NCBI RefSeq assembly: GCF_900107175.1
Contig: NZ_FNOZ01000021.1
Span: forward strand, 1 to 64,000
DNA from: Modestobacter sp. DSM 44400
Lineage (GTDB): Bacteria > Actinomycetota > Actinomycetes > Mycobacteriales > Geodermatophilaceae
Length of the DNA stretch: 64,000 nt
Direction: 5' to 3'
Position 1 is the first letter of the stretch, and the number at the start of each line of letters is the position of its first letter. The translations under genes and the position numbers were made by a program. This document shows, in pieces, positions 24,248 through 32,925 of the stretch. A model generated the notes under the pieces. That model did no database searches and was not told the origin of the DNA. It was given only the letters and a program-made list of their open reading frames with translations.

Positions 24248-25013
24248 CCTGACCACGGCTGACGAACGCGGCCACCCCGGCCCGGAAGTCCTCGCTGCTG
24301 AACACCTCGTGCACCAGGTCGTCGCCGGCGGGCACGTTCGCCCGGCGCAGCCGCGCCACCGCCCGCTTGGCCGCCCGCATGCTCAGCGGGGCGTGGCCGA
24401 GCAGGGTCGTGACCAACTCGCCCAGCACAGCGTCCAGCTCGCCGTCCGCGCACACCTCGCCGACGAAGCCGGTCGCCGCGGCGTCGGTGGCCGACAGCAG
24501 CCGGGCCCGCAGCAGCATGTCCAGCGTGCGGGCCGGGCCGAGGTGTGACACCAGCAGCGAGTAGGTGTTCATGGACAGGCAGTTGCCCAGCGTGCGGGCC
24601 ACCGGGACGCCGAATCGGCCGGAAGCGGTGGCCACCCGCAGGTCGCACGCCGCGGCGATGATCAGGCCGCCGCCGACGCAGGCGCCCTCCACCGCGGCGA
24701 TCGTCGGCACCCCGACGTCCTCCAGCCGGTTGACCACCCGCTCGATGCGCGCCTCGTAGGCGACGCCGTCCTCGCCGCTGGTGGACCCGCCGCTACCGAA
24801 CTCGAGGAACTGGCTGATGTCGGTGCCGGCGACGAAGGCCCGGCCGCCGGCACCGCGCAGCACCAGCACGTGGACGGACTCGTCCTCGTCGGCCCGCTCG
24901 CACGCGGCCTCCAGGCCGTCGTACATGGCGTAGGTCATCGCGTTGCGCGCCGCCGGCCGGTTGAACAGCACGGTCAGCACCGCGCCGTCCTGGCTGACCT
25001 CCAGGTCGCTCAT
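24228..25013 (-). CDS. Enoyl-CoA hydratase/isomerase family protein
   Basis: The 261-residue protein has the crotonase fold: LTVLFNRPAARNAMTYAMYDGL, the CoA-binding oxyanion motif RAFVAGTDISQF, and VGVPTIAAVEGACVGGGLIIAAACDLRVA. In typical enoyl-CoA hydratases both catalytic residues are glutamates. Here the first is in EGACVGGG, and the second position reads ARTLGNCLS, so the catalytic pair is not standard and it may be a different crotonase-type enzyme (hydrolase, isomerase or decarboxylase). The ATG overlaps the stop of the CoA-transferase gene (ATGA), so the two act in one pathway, probably on a CoA thioester made by the transferase. Confidence 0.85.
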   Translation of the reverse strand: MSDLEVSQDGAVLTVLFNRPAARNAMTYAMYDGLEAACERADEDESVHVLVLRGAGGRAFVAGTDISQFLEFGSGGSTSGEDGVAYEARIERVVNRLEDVGVPTIAAVEGACVGGGLIIAAACDLRVATASGRFGVPVARTLGNCLSMNTYSLLVSHLGPARTLDMLLRARLLSATDAAATGFVGEVCADGELDAVLGELVTTLLGHAPLSMRAAKRAVARLRRANVPAGDDLVHEVFSSEDFRAGVAAFVSRGQVSWTGR

Positions 25014-26221
25014 GCCTGCTTTCCCGTCGCGGGGGTGGTCGCGGCGGCCACCACGTCGGCGGGCACGCCGTACCGGGTGAGCACCGCGTGGGTGTCGGCG
25101 CCCAGCGGCGGACCGGCGACGCCGCGGACGGCGGGGGTGCGCGACATCCGCATGGGCGAGCCGAGCTGGCGCACCGGGCCGAGGGCGGGGTGCGGGGCGT
25201 CCCAGAAGAAGTCCCGGGCCGCCAGGTGCGCGTCGGTGAACACCTGGCCGTAGTCGTTGATCGGCGCGCACGGCACCCCGGCGTCCCCGAGGGCCGTGAG
25301 CAGGCTCTCGGTGGTGCGGGTGCGCGTGCGGGCCTCGATCACGTCGAGCAGCTCACCGCGGCGGGCGTGCCGCCGGGAGGCGTCGCCGTAGCCCGGGTCG
25401 GCGAGCTCGGTGGGCATGTCCAGCGAGCGGCACAGCCCGGCCCAGGTGTTCGGGGTGTTCGCACCGATGGTCACCCAGCCGTCCGCGGTCTGGAAGGCCT
25501 GGTACGGCGCCTGGCTCTGGTGGGCCGACCCGAGCGGGCCGCCGACCTCGCCGGTGGCGAAGTACTTGCCGGCCTCCCACACCGCCAGGCTCACGCCGGC
25601 CTCGAACAGCGAGACGTCGATCGACTGGCCGACCCCGGTGCGGTCCCGCTCGCGGAGCGCCGCGGTCACCGCGAGGGCGAGGTAGAGGCCGCAGACCAGG
25701 TCGCACACCGGCACGCCGACCTTCACCGGCTCGCCGCCGGGGGTGCCGGTGATGCTCATGATCCCGCTGCGGGCCTGCGCCATGATGTCCAGCCCGGGCA
25801 GCGGGGCCAGCGGGCCGTCCTGACCCCAGCCGGACCCCGAGGCGTACACGACCCGGGGGTTCACCGCCGCGACCGCCGCGGCGTCCAGGCCGAGGCGGGC
25901 CATCGCACCCGGGCGCAGGTTCTCGACCACCACGTCGGCCTCGCCCACCAGGGCGAGGAAGGCCGCCTTGCCGGCGGTGGACTTCAGGTCCAGCGCGACG
26001 GACTCCTTGTTCCGGTTCAGCCGCAGGTAGGGCGAGCTCTCGCCGTCCAGGAACGGCCCGCTGGCCCGGACCGGGTCACCGCTGCGGGGGTCCTCCACCT
26101 TGACCACCCGAGCGCCTAGATCGGCCAATTGCATGGCGGCGAACGGGGCCGCCATGAACACCCCGACCTCGAGCACGGTGATGCCGGTCAGGGGTGGCTG
26201 GGGTTCGGGGGTCGCGTTCAC
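25010..26221 (-). CDS. Class III CoA-transferase (CaiB/BaiF/Frc family)
   Basis: The 403 residues match formyl-CoA and related transferases. Signatures are LEVGVFMAAPFAAMQLADLGARVVKVEDP, YLRLNRNKESVALDL, VENLRPGAMARLGL and the GLDIMAQARSGIM block, whose aspartate is the likely catalytic nucleophile. These enzymes move CoA between carboxylic acids such as oxalate/formate, carnitine or succinate. No oxalyl-CoA decarboxylase is next to it, so oxalate use is not shown. It is translationally coupled to the hydratase gene and downstream of matC, separated by a hairpin. Confidence 0.9.
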   Translation of the reverse strand: MNATPEPQPPLTGITVLEVGVFMAAPFAAMQLADLGARVVKVEDPRSGDPVRASGPFLDGESSPYLRLNRNKESVALDLKSTAGKAAFLALVGEADVVVENLRPGAMARLGLDAAAVAAVNPRVVYASGSGWGQDGPLAPLPGLDIMAQARSGIMSITGTPGGEPVKVGVPVCDLVCGLYLALAVTAALRERDRTGVGQSIDVSLFEAGVSLAVWEAGKYFATGEVGGPLGSAHQSQAPYQAFQTADGWVTIGANTPNTWAGLCRSLDMPTELADPGYGDASRRHARRGELLDVIEARTRTRTTESLLTALGDAGVPCAPINDYGQVFTDAHLAARDFFWDAPHPALGPVRQLGSPMRMSRTPAVRGVAGPPLGADTHAVLTRYGVPADVVAAATTPATGKQA

Positions 26222-26271
26222 ATCTGCCTCTTCCGCGCGTGCCTGGGACGGCCATCGTGGCCGGTACGTGA

Positions 26272-26309
26272 CTGCGCCCCGGACGACGGGTGTGCCGTCC
26301 GGGGCGCAG
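26272..26309 (-). terminator. Terminator between matC and the CoA-transferase gene
   Basis: Perfect 14-base arms (26272-26285 and 26296-26309, CTGCGCCCCGGACG and complement) around a 10-base loop. It lies between the matC stop (26343) and the CoA-transferase start (26221) on the minus strand. Confidence 0.7.
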
Positions 26310-26342
26310 GTGGTGCAGTGGATCAGATCGGTACTGCTGAGC

Positions 26343-27848
26343 TCACAGCCAGCCGGGGGCGACCAGCACGAGCCAGGTGACGATCGGGATGATCGCCACC
26401 ATCGAGAACCCCCAGATCATCAGGGTCCGGAACACGCTGTCCCGCTCCCTCTCGGTGGCGTTCGCAACCACCAGGGCGCCGCTGGTGGAGAACGGGCTCG
26501 AGTCCACGATCGACGACGACAGCGCCAGCGCGGTGATCAGACCGATCGCCCCGACCGCGTTGGCGCCGAGCAGGAACGGTACGGCCAGCGGGATGAGCGC
26601 ACCGAGGATGCCGGTGGTGGAGGCGAAGGCGGAGACGACCGCGCCGATGTAGCAGATCAGCAGCGCGGCGATCAGCGGAACGCCCAGCTTGGCCACGTTG
26701 TCACCCAGCCAGCCGGGGGTGTCCTGGTCCTGCATCAGGCCGACGAAGGTGACGATGCCGCAGATCAGCAGCACGGTCGGCCAGGCGATCTGCCCGACGG
26801 CGCCCTTGGCCCCACGGGGGGCGATGAGCGAGAGGACGACGCCGACGGTGATGGCCATCAGGCCGATGTCCAGGTCGAAGGGAGGCAGGGATCCGATGAC
26901 CAGGACGGCGAGTCCCACCAGCGTCAGGGTGCGGTCCCGGTCGAGGGTGGTGACCGGCGCAGCGTGCTGCTCGGTGGCCAGCGCGGTGGTCTGCAACGCC
27001 TGCTGGTCCGCGCGGTCCTCGGCGGTGGAGTGCTGGTGGCTGGGCTGGCCGTGTCCGGCCGGGGTGACCCGGCCGCCGGAGAGCGCTGCGCCCTCGGTGC
27101 CGGTGCTGCCAAGGGCGAATCCCTGAGCCCGGGACCCACCGGGGATGTCCTCGCCGGTGCCCTCGGTGGCGTCGCCGGCGACGGTGGCGGCCATGAAGTC
27201 GTCGTCGTGGTCGCCGGTCATGTCGACGCGTCCGCCGCCGAGCAGCTTGCGGCCGCCGAAGAGGAAGAAGACCACGATCGAAAGCAGCACGTTGATCACG
27301 ATGGAGGCGCCCCACAGGAACAGCGGGCTGCCCGGCAGGTCGTTGTCCGCGACGACGGTGTTGGTGATGACGCCGAAGATCGAGATCGGGGAGAACCCGC
27401 CCGCGGTGGCGCCGTTGATGATGAAAAGCCCCATCAGCACCGGGTTGATGTTGTACCGGCGGGCGAAGGACATGCCGACGGGGGCGATGATCGCCACCAC
27501 GGCCGGGACGACGCCGCCGATGGCGGTCAGCGCGGCGGTGACGGTGAACATCGCCCACGGGATGGCCACCAGCCGGCCGCCGGACGCCTTGACCGCGGCA
27601 TGCACCAGCCAGTCGACCGTGCCGTTGTTCTTGGCGATGGCGAACAGGTAGGTGACACCGACGAGGACGACGAACAGCGACCCGGGGAAGAACCCGAAGA
27701 CGCTGTCGGAGTAGTCCTCCGATCCGTAGATGAAGTACGCCGCGATGAAGGTCGCGGTGAGAGCCAGCGCGCCCATGTGGACGGGCAGCACCGTGGCGAT
27801 CAGGAAGACCGCCAACAGGATGAGGATCGTGACGAGCTGTACGGACAC
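26343..27848 (-). CDS. MatC-type dicarboxylate carrier (SLC13-like permease)
   Basis: The 501-residue protein has about 12 membrane helices. Its first half matches the MatC_N domain (malonate/dicarboxylate carrier): VTILILLAVFLIATVLPVHMGALAL, GFFPGSLFVVLVGVTYLFAIAKNNGTVDWLV and INGATAGGFSPISIFGVI. The C-terminal half contains the matching inverted repeat with SSSIVDSSPFSTSGALVVANA. Between them, residues about 205-305, lies a long hydrophilic loop rich in Gly, Ala, Asp and His (PAGHGQPSHQH). It probably takes up a C3-C4 dicarboxylate. The start is GTG at 27848 with GGGGAC upstream. It diverges from the aminotransferase gene. Confidence 0.87.
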   Translation of the reverse strand: MSVQLVTILILLAVFLIATVLPVHMGALALTATFIAAYFIYGSEDYSDSVFGFFPGSLFVVLVGVTYLFAIAKNNGTVDWLVHAAVKASGGRLVAIPWAMFTVTAALTAIGGVVPAVVAIIAPVGMSFARRYNINPVLMGLFIINGATAGGFSPISIFGVITNTVVADNDLPGSPLFLWGASIVINVLLSIVVFFLFGGRKLLGGGRVDMTGDHDDDFMAATVAGDATEGTGEDIPGGSRAQGFALGSTGTEGAALSGGRVTPAGHGQPSHQHSTAEDRADQQALQTTALATEQHAAPVTTLDRDRTLTLVGLAVLVIGSLPPFDLDIGLMAITVGVVLSLIAPRGAKGAVGQIAWPTVLLICGIVTFVGLMQDQDTPGWLGDNVAKLGVPLIAALLICYIGAVVSAFASTTGILGALIPLAVPFLLGANAVGAIGLITALALSSSIVDSSPFSTSGALVVANATERERDSVFRTLMIWGFSMVAIIPIVTWLVLVAPGWL

Positions 27849-28073
27849 CGGCGTCCCCAGGAGTGGTCGTGGCGCGGGGGAGTTCCCGCCTTACTGCTTC
27901 CGCGATGCGGGAACCCGCTTTCGCCAGCAGGGAATTCGATCGTGGTCAAGCCACGGTGTCAAGCGTCACATGTGCATGTGCTGTGTCTTCGTTACATCCA
28001 CTAGCCGGTAGTAGCCTTCCGCACAGTGGACTTCGGGGGCTCACCCGGAGCCTCCGGACGAGAGGGCCAAGGC
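27849..28073. promoter_or_regulatory. Divergent promoter region of matC and the aminotransferase gene
   Basis: This is one of the most AT-rich gaps in the window. CACATGTG near 27967-27974 is palindromic and followed by a second CATGTG, and TTCGTTACATCC with TAGTAGCCT lies closer to the aminotransferase. Both fit a regulated divergent promoter, but no specific regulator can be named. Confidence 0.35.
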
Positions 28074-29246
28074 ATGTCAGCGACGACGACCACCGGCGGG
28101 CGCCACTTCCTGCAGATCCCCGGGCCCACCAACGTGCCCGACCGGGTGTTGCGCGCCATCTCGGCCCCGACGATCGACCACCGCGGCCCGGACTTCGCCG
28201 CGCTCGGCCTGGACGTGCTCGAGGCCGTCAAGCCCGTGTTCGGCACCGCGCAGCCGGTGGTCATCTACCCCGCCTCGGGCACCGGGGCCTGGGAGGCGGC
28301 GCTGACCAACACCCTGTCGCCCGGCGACAAGGTGCTGGCCTTCGAGACCGGCCACTTCGCCACCCTCTGGCAGGACATGGCCACCCGGCTGGGCCTGCAG
28401 GTGGAGTTCGTCCCGGGCGACTGGCGCCACGGCGCCGACCCCGACGCCGCGTGGGAGCGGCTCGCCGCCGACACCGCACGCGAGATCAAGGCCGTCATGG
28501 TCGTCCACAACGAGACCTCCACCGGCGTGACCAGTCGGGTCGCCGACGTCCGGCGGGCGATCGACGCCGCTGACCACCCCGCGTTGCTGCTGGTCGACAC
28601 GATCTCGTCCCTGGGCAGCATCGACTACCGCCACGACGAGTGGGGCGTCGACGTCACCGTCGCCGGGTCACAGAAGGGCCTCATGCTCCCGCCCGGGTTG
28701 AGCTTCAACGCGGTGAGCGACAAGGCGCTGCAGGCGTCCAAGACCGCGGGCCTGCCCCGCTCGTTCTGGGACTGGCAGCCGATCCTCGCCGCCAACGAGC
28801 GGGGCTTCTTCCCCTACACGCCGGCCACGAACCTGCTCTACGGGCTGAAGGTCGCGCTGGAGATGCTGGACGAAGAGGGCCTGCCGAACGTCTACGCCCG
28901 GCACACCAGGCACGCCGAGGCGACCCGGGCCGCCGTCCGCGGCTGGGGCCTGGAGGTGCTGGCCCTCGACGAGCGGGAGTACTCCGGCTCGCTGACCGCC
29001 ATCTACATGCCGGACGGCGGTGCGGACGCGGTGCGTGCGGTCATCCTGCGCGAGTACGACATGTCGCTGGGTGCCGGTCTGGGCAAGCTGGCCGACAAGG
29101 TGTTCCGGATCGGGCACCTGGGCCACTTCAACGACCTCACCCTGGCCGGCACCCTCGCCGGGGTGCAGATGGGCCTGGTGCGCGCCGGCGTGTCCATCGA
29201 CCCGAACGGGATCCAGGCCGCCCTCGAGCGCCTGCAGCAGCCATGA
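28074..29246 (+). CDS. Pyridoxal-phosphate aminotransferase, serine/alanine-glyoxylate type
   Basis: This class V aminotransferase of 390 residues transfers an amino group to glyoxylate, giving glycine. It begins with the family motif FLQIPGPTNVPDRVLRAIS, then YPASGTGAWEAAL, VHNETSTGV, LLLVDTISSLGSIDYRHDEW and the lysine that binds PLP in SQKGLMLPPG (about residue 201). FFPYTPATNLLYGL and RIGHLGHFNDLTL follow. Serine-glyoxylate aminotransferases of serine-cycle or photorespiration-like routes have these features. The ATG at 28074 has GAGAGGGCC upstream. It is followed after 46 bases by the large FAD/Fe-S dehydrogenase, probably its operon partner. Confidence 0.92.
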   Translation: MSATTTTGGRHFLQIPGPTNVPDRVLRAISAPTIDHRGPDFAALGLDVLEAVKPVFGTAQPVVIYPASGTGAWEAALTNTLSPGDKVLAFETGHFATLWQDMATRLGLQVEFVPGDWRHGADPDAAWERLAADTAREIKAVMVVHNETSTGVTSRVADVRRAIDAADHPALLLVDTISSLGSIDYRHDEWGVDVTVAGSQKGLMLPPGLSFNAVSDKALQASKTAGLPRSFWDWQPILAANERGFFPYTPATNLLYGLKVALEMLDEEGLPNVYARHTRHAEATRAAVRGWGLEVLALDEREYSGSLTAIYMPDGGADAVRAVILREYDMSLGAGLGKLADKVFRIGHLGHFNDLTLAGTLAGVQMGLVRAGVSIDPNGIQAALERLQQP

Positions 29247-29292
29247 CCGAGCTCGCGAGGTTCCGCATGAGCACAGCACCCGTCGAGGCACC

Positions 29293-32211
29293 GTGACAGC
29301 GACTCCCGAGCGCACGGCTCCCGCGGCGACCGCGGACTTCGAGCGTGACCTGCACGGTGCCCTGGACGGCGAGGTCGCCTTCGACGACTACACCCGGCAC
29401 GTGTTCAGCCAGGACGCCAGCATGTACTCGATCGTCCCGGTCGGGGTGGCCTACCCGCGGCACGCCGCCGACGTCTCGGCCGCGGTGCGGCTGGCCGCCC
29501 GGGCCGGCGTTCCGGTGCTCGCCCGGGGGGCCGGCACCAGCCTGGCCGGGCAGACCGTGAGCCCCGGGCTGGTGCTGGACCTGTCCCGGCACATGAACGC
29601 CATCCGCGAGGTGGACCCCGAGGGTCGCACGGCGGTGGTCGAGCCGGGCGTCGTCCAGGACGACCTCAACCGCGCGGCCGGTGTACACGGGCTGATGTTC
29701 GGTCCGGACACCTCGACCAGCAACCGCGCCACCATCGGCGGGATGATCGGCAACAACTCCGCAGGCAGCGGGTCGGTGCGCTTCGGCATGACCATCGACC
29801 ACGTGCACGAGGTCGACGTCGTCCTGGCCGACGGGTCGACCGCGACCTTCGGTGTGGTCGACGAGGCCGAGCGGGCCCGCCGGGCGGAGGGCACGACGCT
29901 GGAGGCTGCCATCTACCGCGAGCTGCCGAAGCTCGTCGCCGCGAACAGCGACGCGATCGCCACCGGCTTCCCCTCCTTCTGGCGGCGGGCCGGCGGCTAC
30001 CGGCTGGACCGGCTCGCCGAGGGCGCCCCCTTCGACCTGGCCAAGTTCCTGGTCGGCTCGGAGGGCACTCTGGCCATCGTCACCGCGGCGCGGGTGGGCC
30101 TGGTGCCCAAGCCGTCCAGGCAGGTCTTCGCCGTCGGCCACTTCACCACCGTCCAGGGCGCCATCAACGCGACCGAGGACGCGCTGTCGGTCGAGCCGGC
30201 CCAGGTCGAGCTGATGGACCGGACGATCCTCGACCTCTCGCGGCAGAAGATCGAGTACGCGGCGCTCGGCGAGATCCTGCAGGGTGACCCCGAAGCGCTG
30301 CTGTTCGTCTCCTTCACCGGCGACGACCAGGACGAGTTGGTCGCGTCCATGGACCGGCTCACCGCGCTCTGGGAGCAGCACGGGCACGGCTACCACACGC
30401 TGCGCGCGATCACGTCGGCCGAGCAGGGTGCGCTGCTCAAGGTGCGCAAGTCGGCGCTGGGGCTGCTCATGGCGGCGTCGGTGGGAGCGCGCCGGCCGCT
30501 GGCCTTCGTGGAGGACACCGCCGTCGACCCGAAGCACCTGGCCGAGTACACCGCCCGGTTCCGCGACGTGCTGGACCGGCACGGGCTGGAGGCGGGTTTC
30601 TACGGGCACTGCTCGGTGGGCTGCCTGCACATCCGGCCCTTCGTCGACCTGACCAAACCCGGTCAGGTCGAGGTCATGCGCTCGGTCGCCGTCGAGGTCA
30701 AGGACCTGGTCCGCGAGTACGGCGGGGTGAACTCCAGCGAGCACGGCGACGGACTGGCCCGCAGCGAGTTCAACCGTGAGCTCTTCGGCGACGAGCTCTA
30801 CGAGGCGATGCGCCAGGTCAAGGGCCTCTTCGATCCTGAGGGGCGGCTCAACCCGGGCAAGATCGTCGACTCCCCGGCCATGACCGACCACCTGCGCGAC
30901 GCCGACCCGGCGGTGCCCGGCCCGCTGCGCACCCGGCTGCAGTTCGACGTCGTCGGCGGCATGTTCGGCGCGGCCGACCGCTGCATGAACATCGGGCTGT
31001 GCCGCAAGTCCACCACCGGCGCGATGTGCCCGTCCTACATCGCCACCCGGATGGAGGAGCACTCCACCCGCGGCCGGGCCGGGGCGCTGGTCAAGGCGCT
31101 GAGCGAAGGCGACCCGCACGCGGCGCTGGCCGACGAGCGGCTGCACGAGGTACTCGACCTGTGCCTGATGTGCAAGGCCTGCAAAAGCGAGTGCCCGCTG
31201 GGCGTCGACGTCTCGGCGATGAAGAGCGAGGCGCTGGCGGCCAAGCATGACCGGCACGGCGTGCCGCTGCGCTCCCGTGTCTTCGGTGCGATCCGCACGC
31301 TGAACCGGCTGGGCGCGGCGACGGCGCCGCTGTCCAACCTGCCGGGCCGGATCAAGCCGCTGCGGGCGCTGATGGACTCGAAGCTGGGCATTGCCCGCCA
31401 GCGCGAGCTGCCGGTGTTCCAGCGCAACACCCTGCCGCGCTGGTTCAAGGGTCACACGGCGCCGGCCGTCCCGACCCAGGGCACGGTCACGCTGTTGGCC
31501 GACTCGTTCACCAGCTACACCGAGCCGGGCATCGGGCAGGCCGTCGTCCAGTTGCTGGAGCAGGCCGGGCACGCGGTGCGGTTGGAGAGCAAGGGCTGCT
31601 GCGGCCGGCCGAGCATCTCGAAGGGAATGCTGGACGACGCCCGCGACAAGGCCCGTTCGCTGGCCGCGTCGCTGTGCGACGGGGCGGAGCCGGGCTCGCC
31701 GATCGTCGGCTGCGAGCCCTCCTGCATCCTGACACTGCGGGCCGAGCACGTCGACCTGCTGCCCGATGACCCGAACGTGCGCGACGTCGCCGCGCGGGTG
31801 CGGCTGCCTGAGGAGCTGCTGGTCGAGGCGATCGACGAGGGTCGGCTCCGGCTGCGCGAGGACAGCTGGCTGGCCGGGCGCCGCATCCTCTTCCACGGCC
31901 ACTGCCACCAGAAGGCCGAGGCCGGGACGACGGCCACGGTCGCGCTGCTGTCGCGGATCCCGGGCGTCGTGGTCGAGGAGCTCGACGCCGGCTGCTGCGG
32001 CATGGCCGGCTCGTTCGGCTTCGAGTCCGAGCACTACGACATCTCGCTGCAGGTGGGGGAGGACCGACTGTTCCCGGCGGTTCGCGCGGCGGCGGCCGAG
32101 ACCGTCATCGCCGCCACCGGCGTCTCCTGCCGTCAGCAGATCTTCCACGGCACCGAGCGCAACGCCTGGCACCCGGTGGAGCTGGTGCTGGAGGCGCTGG
32201 CCCGGGGCTGA
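29293..32211 (+). CDS. FAD- and Fe-S-containing D-2-hydroxyacid dehydrogenase (YdiJ/Dld-II type)
   Basis: This 972-residue fusion combines a GlcD-like flavin half and a GlcF-like Fe-S half. The N-terminal part has VPVLARGAGTSLAGQTVS, PDTSTSNRATIGGMIGNNSAG and FLVGSEGTLAIVTAA, then FYGHCSVGCLHIRPF and VNSSEHGDGLARS. The C-terminal part has a ferredoxin-like region (CMNIGLCRK, CLMCKACKSECPLGVDV) and two CCG motifs (KGCCGRPSISKG and AGCCGMAGSFG). E. coli YdiJ (1018 residues) is D-2-hydroxyglutarate dehydrogenase; D-lactate is another possible substrate. The start is GTG at 29293, giving TATPERTAPA. It completes the glyoxylate-related cluster. Confidence 0.92.
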   Translation: MTATPERTAPAATADFERDLHGALDGEVAFDDYTRHVFSQDASMYSIVPVGVAYPRHAADVSAAVRLAARAGVPVLARGAGTSLAGQTVSPGLVLDLSRHMNAIREVDPEGRTAVVEPGVVQDDLNRAAGVHGLMFGPDTSTSNRATIGGMIGNNSAGSGSVRFGMTIDHVHEVDVVLADGSTATFGVVDEAERARRAEGTTLEAAIYRELPKLVAANSDAIATGFPSFWRRAGGYRLDRLAEGAPFDLAKFLVGSEGTLAIVTAARVGLVPKPSRQVFAVGHFTTVQGAINATEDALSVEPAQVELMDRTILDLSRQKIEYAALGEILQGDPEALLFVSFTGDDQDELVASMDRLTALWEQHGHGYHTLRAITSAEQGALLKVRKSALGLLMAASVGARRPLAFVEDTAVDPKHLAEYTARFRDVLDRHGLEAGFYGHCSVGCLHIRPFVDLTKPGQVEVMRSVAVEVKDLVREYGGVNSSEHGDGLARSEFNRELFGDELYEAMRQVKGLFDPEGRLNPGKIVDSPAMTDHLRDADPAVPGPLRTRLQFDVVGGMFGAADRCMNIGLCRKSTTGAMCPSYIATRMEEHSTRGRAGALVKALSEGDPHAALADERLHEVLDLCLMCKACKSECPLGVDVSAMKSEALAAKHDRHGVPLRSRVFGAIRTLNRLGAATAPLSNLPGRIKPLRALMDSKLGIARQRELPVFQRNTLPRWFKGHTAPAVPTQGTVTLLADSFTSYTEPGIGQAVVQLLEQAGHAVRLESKGCCGRPSISKGMLDDARDKARSLAASLCDGAEPGSPIVGCEPSCILTLRAEHVDLLPDDPNVRDVAARVRLPEELLVEAIDEGRLRLREDSWLAGRRILFHGHCHQKAEAGTTATVALLSRIPGVVVEELDAGCCGMAGSFGFESEHYDISLQVGEDRLFPAVRAAAAETVIAATGVSCRQQIFHGTERNAWHPVELVLEALARG

Positions 32212-32296
32212 TCGCACCACAGCGCACTCCGGCGCCCGCTGGACCCACGGGTTCGGCGGGCGCCCGCCGCATTGTGACGACTGTCGCCCGGCGCGT

Positions 32297-32326
32297 CAGT
32301 TGCGTGCGGCAACCAAATGACTGATC
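32297..32326 (+). promoter_or_regulatory. Candidate MarR operator/promoter
   Basis: GTTGCGTGCGGCAAC near 32299-32313 is an inverted repeat with five-base GTTGC/GCAAC arms, the size typical for MarR sites. It lies before the MarR-MFS pair, so autoregulation of both is likely. Confidence 0.4.
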
Positions 32327-32380
32327 ATGGGACGTGACCGAGCCGGCGCTGTGTGCCGGCCCCCTCCCCAGGACGGCGAC

Positions 32381-32869
32381 GTGCACATCACCCGGGACAC
32401 CTCCGAACGGCTCACCGCCGGTGTGGGCCGGCTCGTGCGCACCGGCCGCCAGCTCGGGCACCGCGCGGCCGCCGACCTCTACGGCGACCTCCCGCCCTCC
32501 GGCTGGGCGCTGCTGGCGTCGCTCGAGCAGGGCGGCGAGCAGCGCTGCAGTGCGCTGGCCGACAAGCTCTGGGTCGACGTCTCCGTGGCCAGTCGTCAGG
32601 TGTCGGCCCTGGAGAGGTCGGGGTACGTGGCCCGCAGGCCCGACCCGCTCGACGGACGGGCCAGCCTGATCAGCGTCAGTGCCGAGGGGGTGGCCGCCCT
32701 GGCCCGGGTCCGTGAGCTGCGCAGCCAGTGGGCCTTCGGCGCCCTGGAGCACTGGCGCGAGGACGAGGCCCGGCAGTTCAGCGTCCTGCTCGAGCGCATG
32801 GCCGACGACCTCGAACGCACCGGACGACGCTCGTCGTCCCCACACCCCGCCGCCCCGGTGGCCGACTGA
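32381..32869 (+). CDS. MarR-family regulator of the adjacent efflux pump
   Basis: The 162-residue protein has the MarR winged helix: SGWALLASLEQGGEQRCSALADKLWVDVSVASRQVSALERSGYVAR-like sequence, and a wing RRPDPLDGRASLISVS. A C-terminal coiled segment follows. The GTG at 32381 has AGGACGG upstream. An ATG at 32327 in the same frame gives 18 more residues and would place the start directly after the operator-like palindrome, so it remains possible. It is followed 56 bases later by an MFS drug exporter, the normal pairing for MarR repressors. Confidence 0.87.
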   Translation: MHITRDTSERLTAGVGRLVRTGRQLGHRAAADLYGDLPPSGWALLASLEQGGEQRCSALADKLWVDVSVASRQVSALERSGYVARRPDPLDGRASLISVSAEGVAALARVRELRSQWAFGALEHWREDEARQFSVLLERMADDLERTGRRSSSPHPAAPVAD

Positions 32870-32925
32870 TCCCTCGTCGGCACTCCCCGCCCGTCCCACC
32901 CCGGCACCACCCAGGAGAACCCCGC

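Noticed and set aside
26100-28004. Plus-strand frame of 634 codons opposite matC
   Set aside because: Arg/Asp/Gly-rich shadow of a membrane protein; the minus strand has the MatC motifs and helices.
29137-32220. Minus-strand frame of 1027 codons opposite the FAD/Fe-S dehydrogenase
   Set aside because: The sense strand has clear flavin and iron-sulfur motifs; the antisense product is Arg/Gly/His-rich with no motif.
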